DNA from: a virus
Reading direction: 5' to 3' (one strand)
IMG/VR virus record: IMGVR_UViG_3300045922_000721
Coordinates: 1 to 26,726 of that record
Length of the DNA stretch: 26,726 nt
This document shows positions 1 to 9,800 of this stretch, one piece after another (the first letter of the stretch is position 1; every line of letters begins with the position of its first letter). The notes beneath the pieces are model-generated. The model was not told the DNA's origin. It made no database searches and was given only the letters and a program-made list of their open reading frames with translations. A program made the position numbers and the translations under genes.

Positions 1-139
1 AATTTTCAGCAGTGATTTCACCGTAATTGGCTACTCCTCTGCCCAAAAGAGCAACGTTGAATGTGGTTGTGTCAAATGTACCTGGGTTAACTGTTGTTAC
101 TAGTGTGCCATTTGAAAGATTAATTGGATATCCGGACAC
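1..139 (-). CDS. Virion structural (tail-associated) protein, N-terminal fragment
   Basis: Partial gene leaving the window on the left; 46 codons are visible. The reading (SGYPINLSNGTLVTT, then TFDTTTFNVALLGRGVANYG, then EITAEN) has the look of an N-terminal signature I recall from phage tail or virion proteins, in which a Gly/Thr-rich opening is followed by a 'GRGVxNYGExxAEN' block. It lies 37 bases downstream of the 196-residue gene on the same strand, so it probably belongs to the same late unit. I chose the GTG at 139 because AGGA stands 9 bases upstream, a spacing also seen before the nucleotidyltransferase and the 196-residue gene. The same frame is closed by TAA at 163-161; between that stop and the GTG the only other candidate starts are rare ATT/ATA codons. 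The exact role is unknown; tail fibre or baseplate attachment is an inference. Confidence 0.6.
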   Translation of the reverse strand, partial: MSGYPINLSNGTLVTTVNPGTFDTTTFNVALLGRGVANYGEITAEN

Positions 140-148
140 TGTTTTTGT

Positions 149-152
149 TCCT
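149..152 (-). promoter_or_regulatory. Ribosome binding site deciding the start of the left-edge gene
   Basis: AGGA on the minus strand, 9 bases before the GTG at 139. It favours GTG over the ATG at 161, which opens a different frame and stops after 13 codons. Confidence 0.45.
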
Positions 153-176
153 ATAATACATTATAACTTATTTAGT

Positions 177-767
177 TTAGCACATGGAAATTCTTACAGT
201 GTAAATTACCTCAATCACTCTGTTCAAACTTTTTTCAATGGGGGAGAAAATGGCATGAGTCAGCAGTTTTTCCTGAGATGGCGTTGCCCCAAAGCTTTTT
301 AAGCCAATTTCATCAAAAATAAATGCGTCTTCAACGTTGGTTGCGTCGTCAAATGCATTTTGCCCTGATGGTTCTGCATATTCAAGGGTACAAGTGACTA
401 TTATATCCGAAAACAGTGTTGAAGGTACATGACGAACCACAATGTTGTTTCGCGTGGGATCAGTGTTTCGTGGATCAGAATCATCTACAATTTTTTCATA
501 AGTTTGATTGTAAAGATTTGCATCCAATCCAGTAATGTTTGGTGGAAAATAGGAAATTGTTCCAGTTCCACTCACAGTTGCACCACCATTGCCAAACACC
601 ATTTTAGAAATAAACCCTTCCGGCTCACGAGACAGTGCTTGAGCAATAGCAATGCTCATGTTTTCAAAATGCACGGCATTTTGCTTTTCCAGCAAAATTT
701 CCCCGGTGTTTGGGTCTCGTATAACAAACGACCCTTCAATTTTGGGGTTGACTTGAATTTGGTTCAT
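177..767 (-). CDS. Probable baseplate/tail structural protein, 196 aa
   Basis: A complete gene with AGAGGA 10 bases before its ATG. The N-terminus has a beta-hairpin-like segment (SFVIRDPNTGEILLEKQN, residues 13-30). A Gly-rich stretch follows (VFGNGGATVSGTGT, 57-70), and the C-terminal third (FDEIGLKSFG, 151-160, then a region rich in beta-forming residues ending VIEVIYTVRI) looks like a compact beta domain. I see no signal peptide, membrane segment or catalytic motif. It follows the giant baseplate protein and a 45-residue gene and overlaps the latter by 32 bases. In T4 this part of the cluster encodes outer-wedge and tail-pin proteins (gp8 to gp12), so a peripheral baseplate role is reasonable, but I cannot equate it with a specific T4 protein. 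The start of the 45-residue neighbour resembles residues 13-30 here. Confidence 0.65.
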   Translation of the reverse strand: MNQIQVNPKIEGSFVIRDPNTGEILLEKQNAVHFENMSIAIAQALSREPEGFISKMVFGNGGATVSGTGTISYFPPNITGLDANLYNQTYEKIVDDSDPRNTDPTRNNIVVRHVPSTLFSDIIVTCTLEYAEPSGQNAFDDATNVEDAFIFDEIGLKSFGATPSQEKLLTHAIFSPIEKSLNRVIEVIYTVRISMC

Positions 768-873
768 TTTTTGGTGTTCCTCTTTGATTTACCAAAACAG
801 CGCCTGTTTCGGCATCCTTTATTAAAATATGGTCAACAATTTTGGCTGTTGAAGGGTCAACAAGTTCTGTCAT
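736..873 (-). CDS. Small overlapping protein, 45 aa, hypothetical
   Basis: Opens at ATG 873, 13 bases after the stop of the giant gene, and ends at TGA 738-736 inside the next gene, overlapping it by 32 bases in another frame. Residues 15-31 (HILIKDAETGAVLVNQR) resemble residues 13-29 of the downstream 196-residue protein (SFVIRDPNTGEILLEKQ): both show I-K/R-D-x-x-T-G-x-x-L-x-x-x/Q. This is the main reason to believe it is real, since a random ORF would not be expected to share a motif with its neighbour. The C-terminus is Pro/Asn/Gln-rich. No clear Shine-Dalgarno sequence precedes it, so translation may be coupled to termination of the giant gene. Function unknown; a small structural partner of the downstream protein is a guess. 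Confidence 0.55.
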   Translation of the reverse strand: MTELVDPSTAKIVDHILIKDAETGAVLVNQRGTPKNEPNSSQPQN

Positions 874-880
874 TGCATGT

Positions 881-888
881 TATTTATT
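881..888 (-). promoter_or_regulatory. Candidate T4-type late promoter element (AATAAATA)
   Basis: The minus strand reads AATAAATA, a full match to the NATAAATA form of the late promoter reported for T4-like cyanophages and 7 of 8 to T4's TATAAATA. It overlaps the stop codon of the giant gene and precedes the 45- and 196-residue genes. A start about 6 bases downstream would leave almost no leader for the 45-residue gene but about 107 bases for the 196-residue gene. In AT-rich DNA such an octamer can occur by chance. Confidence 0.3.
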
Positions 889-3800
889 ATATACTAGTAT
901 TACCGGTTTTTAAAAAATCACTTACATTGTTTTGATTATACTGAATGCCCTGATTTTTTGCCCAATTTTGAGTGAACTCGGTTGGAAGTTTTGCTGATTC
1001 TGGCAAACTCCACACCGTTGCTCCGCCAAAGTGATTTATATTGGTGCTGGTCCAGTCAAACTGCACCGCAGTTACAATCACACTGCCAGGATAGTTTGGT
1101 GTGGGGCTTGCAAGTGGCGGTGAATTCAATATCACAGTGGTTCCAGAAAGAACATAATCACGTCCTTCAACAAGCACTGTGGTTCCAGCAAAAACATAAT
1201 CAAACACCTGTGCATTCCATTCAAACTTTACAATTTCCACTATCACTCGATTATATACTGGGCTGGGAACATTGAAGGTAACAAGCGATCCGTTGCCGTT
1301 ATATACCGCAGTTGCAGTGGCATATGGCGTGCCAAACGGTGAATGGTCGACACTGCGAACCAAATTTCCAAAAACGTAATAACGATTAACTGGATTGTAA
1401 ACAGATGTTTCAAACGACACAATTTCCCCACCTATCAATATTTTGCTGGGGTTGTATTTTGTTTCTCCGGTTATTGGATCCACGCCATCTGGTGTTTGCA
1501 CAGCAAATGTACTCTGCCATTCCAACGGAATTTGTGAATTTTGATTTGCTTGTATATCCGCAGAGTTTGAGAACACTGATGTACGCAAATTCAGTTTTTG
1601 TTCCTCGCTCAGTTTCCAATATGTCCAATTTGGTTCGGCTCCAGTTGATGTGGTATATTGCAACCAAGCAACTGGCTGTGCTGCTGGTAAATCACTCCAA
1701 GTTGTGATAACAACTCTAGCAAAACTTCTTATTTGTATTTCTGCGCCCAAACTAGGTGCCATAACAAATGAAATCTCAAATGTTCCGTTGAAGATCAAGT
1801 CAAAGTCCACAATTCTTTCTTGTCTAACTCCGTTTACAAACACATCCACTGCATCACTCAAACTGGTGATTGGTATTTGGGTTAACCCTGCTGTTGAGAA
1901 TTGTGTAGTAACACCGTCGCCAATTAACGTAATTGTGTCAATGTGCGCATCTTTAAACACCACAACATTTTCTTGGTCTGTATCCCAGGTGTAATTTAAA
2001 TCCCAATTCATAATATCCCAACCGTATGCAACTGATGTAACGATATAATCGCTTGCTAGAGTTTTTTGTTTGCCGTTTACGGATACAATGATGTGATTTG
2101 GGGTGCTTGGTGCTTGTGATATTTGATAAACTGCTGGCGCGTTTCCTTTTTGCGTTTCGGTTCGAATTGAGCTTGTAGCTGCATTGCTGATAGAATATAT
2201 TACTATCTCATCGCCTGCTTGCAATTGGTTGTTGGGGTCGTCAAATATTATTTGGTTTGGCGCGGATACACGGAACCAATAATTTTCTTCTAACACCACT
2301 AGCACTTCAGAACCCAAAGCAGGAGCAGATGGAGTAAAAAACTCAATAATAAAGTTTTCAGTTGGTGCGGGTGGTGGAGGATTTGGTCCCACGGTGTAAT
2401 CCACGCCTTGTGTTTGCAATACGCCATTTACATATACTTTCACATTGCTGTTAACAATAGGATCAAATGTTAATGTAAACAAGGTTTGTGTGCCAGTGCC
2501 TGTGAAGTAATTGGTATCAGCGCCTCCTAGACGTTGCCCGTTTCTAAACACAAACAACTGAGTTTGATCTGCAACAAGGGTAGAAATGTTTTGCACTAGA
2601 TTAAATGTTTGATTTCCGCCAATAGCTGTTTCCTGTTGCCTTCTCATGTCTGAAATTGTTCCATTTGTGACGTCAAACGAGTCAATTTTAACCAACCCAG
2701 TTGCAGGAGTTGATAATGCTGTATTCCATGTTGTTTGATTTGGCAATGTTCCTGTAATTATAGTGGATACTGGAATTCGAACTCCATCCGCAGTTGCACG
2801 AGATTCGATCATTGCAGTGTAACGTCGACTTACAAATGATCGGCTGACTACCGTACCCGTTCCTGCCCATGTACCAATTTGCCTTCCACTGCCACCCCAT
2901 CCAAACAACAATATTTCAATTGACTGGCCAGAAGATGGAGGTGCTGCAAATTGCAATTGACGATTGAGCAAATCCAAACTCCATCCAGTTACAATCAATA
3001 ATCCATCCACAAACACCATTACACTTTGTTCTGATTGGGGTGCTTGCTCAAATGCAAATTGCGTGCGAACGCCGTCGCCAACTGCTCGGATAGTTTCTAT
3101 TGGCAATTCCCCATTACTCCACGATGTATAAACAGAAATTTGCAATGGCGATTGAGTGCGAACTTGTGCTCGCTCTTCTGGTTGATTTGGACCATATTGT
3201 GGACGCAAGAAGTCATAACCATCAACTCGAATGTCCCATGCATTTAGCGGACTAGGTGCAAAAGGTGCCACTGATATTTTGATTTCGTCTCCCAATGCCG
3301 GCGCAATTGCAAATGTAACATTGTTACCTGCAACAGTATAATCTGTTATCGGTGTTTGCAACATGTTGTTGACATACACAATCAAATTATCAAATGCTGG
3401 AACAGCAACTGGATTTGTCAATGCAAACACAGTTGATACCCCGTCACCTTCAAATACAAAAAGATCAGGAGCAATGCCGCCATGCAATAATATGTCATTA
3501 TAAAAGTCGATAAAGATAGTGGGTGTGTCCCAGCTGTTTATTGCATCCCATAGAAAATAGTCCCAATCTAGCGTTTTGTTAAACGGTCCACCATCAACTA
3601 CTGTGCCGCTAAATCCACAACGCGGAATTAAGTCAAGTGCTGTTTTAGAAACTTGTCCCGTAGTTGGTAAATAGTATCTCAAAATTCTTTCCAGGCTTTC
3701 TAAGAATCGATATACTTTTATGACTCCGCGGTCGTTGGTAGGGAAGTCTACTACTAGTTTAGGTAGTATAGAAATTTCAATATTATCAGATACAGCAGGC

Positions 3801-6800
3801 GCAATTACAAATGTAACAGTATTACCTGACAATGTGTAATCCAAATCAAACGTTTGTAATATGCCATTCTTTTTAACTTGAATGGTGTTGTTGGATGCTG
3901 TTTGTTGCATGGTTAATGTAAATGCCGTGGTTACGCCATCGCCTACAAAATACATTTGTTCCAAATATGAAATTGCATACTCAGATGCAAATAGATCCCG
4001 ATAAACTGTGCCATCAAAATAATTGACTCTTGATATATTAATTGGATTCCACAATGTGGGGAACGCTTGAACCAGTGTTTGTAAATTATACACTGTTTGG
4101 TTTTGAATAGTTGCAATTTCCAATACGACTGGTGCATTGAGATTTACTAAGTTGTTTTGGCTATCCCAATTATTGGTACTCCATCCATTTTCATCCCAGT
4201 TTGCCAAATCCTCTGAATTTAAGCAGCTTACACGATCCAACAAAATTTGAATTCGATTGCGGCGAATTAGATCTGGATTGGTTTGATAATTTGCAAACCA
4301 GTCATTCCACAAGTTTTTTGAAGTGATCAATGCCTGGCCAATAGCTGGCAGTTGTCTCTCAACAATTTCAACAAGTGACCCAGCTGCTGGCGGTAGTAAG
4401 AAGATAACAGAGCTGCCTTCAACATAATAATCAAAGTTAAACGTTTGTAACAGCGAATTAACACGCACTTCTAAAAGTGACACGTTAATAATGTTTTCAT
4501 TCATCGCAAAAATTGTATTTCCACCGTTTGCTGTGAATGTTTGACTTTGACGAGGAAAGTTCAAAAACAAATCTAAAAAGTCCACATTGAATAATGTGCC
4601 GGGATTGTTTGTAGCTTCAAAAATTACAATATCATCAAGATCTGTTGGGCTCAACACTCGATATGAGCCAGTTTCAACATCAAAAAATACTGGCTTATCA
4701 AAGTCAGTAACATAAAAAGGTGCATTTTCGAATGCGCTTAGGCTGCGAACAAAGTTTCGAACTTTTACATGATATGGTTTGATTTCATCAACATATTCCA
4801 ACAAGGCTTGTGTTAGATCTGGACTTACCAATGCGCTTTGTGTTAGTGCTTGGCTGTAACCTGTAATGGAAATGAAACTGGTTTTAAATGCCCAATCCAC
4901 GTATGCTTGCTCAGAAAACACGTAATTTACCATTTTAAAAAACAATTGGTTATCTTCTAAGTTTGTTAGCACACGAGATCGCAAGTGTTCAATCAAATAA
5001 TAAAGTTCCAAACTTCCGTCGCGTGTGGACACAGCATTGCCCAATTGTAGTAAGTTACCAAATGATGCAACTGGTAATTGGTCCCATCCAATTAAATCCC
5101 AATCAAACAAATCCCAGTTGATACCAAAAATAGAGTTACCCAATTCTGGATCAAATGTCAATCCAAACACATTGCCACAGTTTTCAAAAAACTCTGGTTT
5201 TAGATTTATGGTACCATCTTGTTTTGCTACTGTTGCCCAAAACAAGTTGCCGGATTCATTTTTCTGTAGTTGTGTCCATTCCCATTTGCCATTACCATCG
5301 TTGTTTACGATTACAATGCGACCAGGTGCAAATTCCAAAGTATCTAAGTCACGTGTTTGTCTATTTGGGTATGACACAATAGGGGGCGTTGATGGATCTA
5401 TTCCATCTGCGTACCAATCCACAAACTGGTAGAAATCTGCAGTATTATATCGTTGATAGTTTATCAACCTCGGACCTTGAGAAGTGTAAAGCCAGAGGCT
5501 CCAGAAATTCGCAGTTTCTTCGTTACCCAGAACTAATACTTGCATGCCCGGCACAATCAAACCATTGACAACTTGATTATAAAAATCATTAACATCTGTT
5601 ACAACTCGTTGATTAGGCAATGCAGTAGCAGTTGTAAACGGCAGCGGCGTTGACTGATTGATGTTGATATTCCAGCCTGGACGATCTACATCCAACAACA
5701 ATTGGTTTAGTAAATGATTTGTTATTTGTACAAATTCTTGTCGAGCTTTGCATTGATTTCGAAACCATGTTTGGCGAGGACGAATTAAGTTTCCGTATTT
5801 TTGCACCTCACTTAAAGTGGGGTCTGGAACAGATCTGGGAATCCATACGTCCTTATTGTTGTTTGCCAATCTAAATGTAGCATTAAATGTTGCACCGGTG
5901 CCGCCAACCAATCCAGTAACTGCAAACGGCAACGCAGGTGTTTGCGAGTATATTCCTGGGTTCAATATTGATACATTGATTACTGTATTGCCAGCAACTG
6001 TTACTTCGAGCATAGCAGGGCTTTGCGTTGTTCCACCTATTACTTGAGCAACAAATGTGCCATTATTATAGCCAGTTCCTACTGTGTTGATCTCAACTGT
6101 GTTTGTTACAAATTGCAATTCATCAAACAGATTTTGGGTTTCACCGTACTGATCAAATCCAACCAAACTGTCTCGTAGTTTGTTCCATAACGAATTCTCA
6201 ATAACTGAATTTGGATCGTTTTCACGATGCAATACCCATTGCGAATGCCAGTTGCTGTCTTTGTTTTTCAAATTCCAGTTGATTTGAAGTGTGGTGTTTT
6301 CTTTCAGGAACGGATATATTCCGCTGAATATCGCAGCATTTTCAGAAATAGGGGCATACCAAACAATTCCTGCGCCGGTGGGATTTTCAATTTGATTTGC
6401 TATTGCGCGAACAGATATTTTTCGGAAATCTACATTTGGCACAGTGTCTTTGTTTTTTACCCAGAAATAATAGAAGGTTTGTAATCTTCCCGTTTGTATA
6501 TTATACTCCACGCCAACATTGAATTTTTCAACATTCAATGGTGTGCCTCTTCCTTTTGGTTCTGGATTATTTTCTAAATCAGCATACTGAGTTGGCGTGA
6601 GAGTTGTGCGCACCCATTCATATACATCAACTGATGATTTTGGGGTAGTTCGGCCCCAATAAGATCTGCGATAATTGTTGTCTTCTTGTTCGTAATCATA
6701 AAACCGCACAGTGCTCAAATCCCACCAAGTTTGACCCACTTGTTGCTTGCCCCAAATGTTTAGTTGTGTTCCAGCATTGACTTTTGACTCAAAATCAGGG

Positions 6801-9800
6801 GTGTTGTAATTTGCAGGGTCTATATTGGATATAAAATTAAGTTCTCGCAGTGCAGTTTGAGATATTTTTCCATTATACGGATCAATATGTTGCATGTAAG
6901 TGAGAATTGAATTTGATTCGCGATCATATACCAAACCATTGTCGTAATTTTCAGATGATATGCGGGAGTTTTGTCGTCGAACCAGAGTCCACGCATTGTT
7001 TTGGTATTCAAATACTGCCCAAATTTTATTTCCATTAATGCTAAAATAGTCGGATGCATCCATCACAAAGGCTCTGCTACCTTCAACAGGAGAAACATAA
7101 TTTAGAACCATATCAGTGTGAGTGTTGAATTTAACTTCGCGCAAGTGATAGAATTTTAAGGGAACCAAATCTGACAATATTGTGGGATCATAATAAATTG
7201 TTTTCAAATTTGATGCAGATATCACAACAAAACGGGTTCTGCCAGGCACAATTCGTTGCCACTCTCTGGAAATAAATGCAAGCCAATCCCCAGGCTCAAC
7301 TGGATCAGCAAACCCTAACACGCTGCCTTGTTGACTTGCAACTGTTGTGGTTGCAGCGTTTGTGCCGTTTCCACCCAACAAAGAATAAACTGTATTGTCG
7401 GGCAAATCAGCATAGTCGCCTGGAAACAAAATGTCAATGTCACGTATTGCGTGTGAAACAGTTGCAAAAGTTACATTAAACGTTGCGCCAGATCCTGCTG
7501 ACGTTCCTGGCACCAAAATGCTGGATGCAAGAGGTTGCGGCAGTGGCACAGGCGACGGAATCCACTGACCGCGTGCAACAATGTTAAAGTTTACCACAGC
7601 TCCAACATTGTTTACTTCTGTTACCACAAGTCGAAGTGGTTCGATTGTTATCATTGCACCTGGATCAATTTCAATTACGTCTTCAATTTGATATCCAGTG
7701 CCAGCGTTTGCCAATACAACAGTGTCTGCTGATACATATGGAAGCATATTTACTGCAAATTGTACGCCAGCGCCTGGAGAAAGATCGGCAGTCACAATGT
7801 TTCCTGGCGGATCAATGTTATAAGAGCCCGGTGTGTTTAGTGTTACGCTGACTACAAACCCACCCACTACAGTTACATCAACTGTTGCAGGTGTTCCGCT
7901 ACCTCCAATTAACGGTATAGCATTATACGTGCCGTCAGTGTAACCAGAGCCAGAACTCAAAATAGAGATGCTGTCCACATATGTTAGAGAAACGTTATTA
8001 ACTCTGAATGTTGCAGGACTTCCACCTGCCACAACTGTTCCGCCGTCTAGTGTTAAAATATCACCGGGCACATAATTTTCGCCCAAGTTTGACATTTCAA
8101 AAGATTCCACACCAGTAGTAATCTGAATATAATTTTGCGGAGTGGTATTGCTTGGTAATGTGCCGTTTAAATTAACATACCCGCTAAAATAAAATTCTCC
8201 AGATCGAAGTATTTGTGACCATCCTTGTAATTCAGACTCAGTTAGATATATCCATTGTCCTTTTGTAGAAATTTCAATTCTAGCAGCATTGGCTGGTGCA
8301 GCGTTAAATTGTATTTGCGTACCAACTATTGTGTATTGGGTTGTATCGACAATGTTACCATCAACTGCTACTACAATTTCATTGTTAGAAGAAAAATCAA
8401 ATCCAATATTAAAATTTGTTTGTATTCCGTCGCCTTGATAAGATGTAAATCCAGTAACAAACTCATTTACTACTAGTGGACATTGAAAATTAGGATCTGA
8501 CACCAACACCGCGCGAATATTTTTGTCATTGTCAACTATTCGCGCAACTGTCCAGTCACCCAAGTATTCATTATTAAATGTTGCATTTGCACCGGGTGAT
8601 TGATAAATCCAAAGTGTTTCGTTGGGTTGAAATATCTGCGATTCTGATTCTAGTGCAACTTCTAATTTCGGTGCAGTAAAGTCAATTGGTTTTAAAATAT
8701 CTTGCACAGTGAAGTCAGCATAAGTGGTTTCATTGGCTAACACAAATCCAGCATTTGGAAACTTATTAGTCGATGTGTTAGCACGAGATGCATTTGCTGA
8801 TAGAGGATCAATTAAGAAAAATGGTAGAAGCGAGTTGGGACGCACTTGCCAGAGCTTGCTTGTAACCGCTACATAATCGGAATTGGGCTGTGATTCAAAC
8901 TGCACTCGCAATCGCAAGCCTGTCCCAGTTCCTGGCCAATTGGTTCCTTGCAGTGCATTTTCAGTTATGTCATAAAAGCCCACTAACGGAACAGCTCTAT
9001 ATTCTCCTTGGTCTGACACTGCAACTTGTGATACCTCTCCAATGGAATTGGTTTGTATTACAAACTTTGCAGTAACATCTGGTGTGCCAACATTTAGATA
9101 AACTGTATATGTTTGGTTGGGCTCAAAATTTGATCCAGCGGATACAATCACTGGTAATTTTGCTGGCAAGGTTGATGTGTCGTATGCTATTCGATATTTT
9201 TTAGATATGAAATCAAACACATTGATAACATCGTCATTGGGCGAGTCAAGTGTCAATGCTTGCAATTCTGCACGATATTGTGCGGGGTCACTAAAAGTAG
9301 TAAATGCTTCTATTTGAGTTTGCCACTCTGCCGGTTCAACAATATTAAATTGAATCAATTGCGGATCAGCTCGTTTGATTTGTGCAGGTAAATCCAGTTC
9401 TAGAATTTGATTTTTTTCGTTGTTGCCGTAACTTCCAATTCTAAATCCCCACTCTTCATAAAAATCAAAATTGCTCAAATCAAATATAAAGTTAGATCGC
9501 AATAATTTGGTAAGTGAATTTGCTGTACCTTTTTCATGTATCATGCCTTGATAAAAATTCACTTGACTTTGGTCTGATATTATAAGTGTATTCAAGTAAG
9601 ATCTTTTTTCATATCCAATAGTGTGATTGGCAAAATCTGCAAGCTCGCGTGTTTCCACTTGGTTGTTCAAGTCAAAATATCTACGGAAATCATTGGCAGT
9701 TTTTTCAAAATTGGGTCGAATTTCATTTTCAGTCAAATAATAGCCTGGTGCATCCAAGCGCCCGTTCCACCCCAATGCTTTGCTTCCACTAAATGTCAAT

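Noticed and set aside
429-935. 168-codon plus-strand ORF opposite the 196- and 45-residue genes
   Set aside because: Antisense to better supported genes, no ribosome site, and composition (Cys, His, Phe and Ser-rich) typical of a shadow frame.
5025-5432. 135-codon plus-strand ORF within the giant gene
   Set aside because: Antisense shadow; the minus frame carries the Trp-Asp motif and other protein-level patterns.
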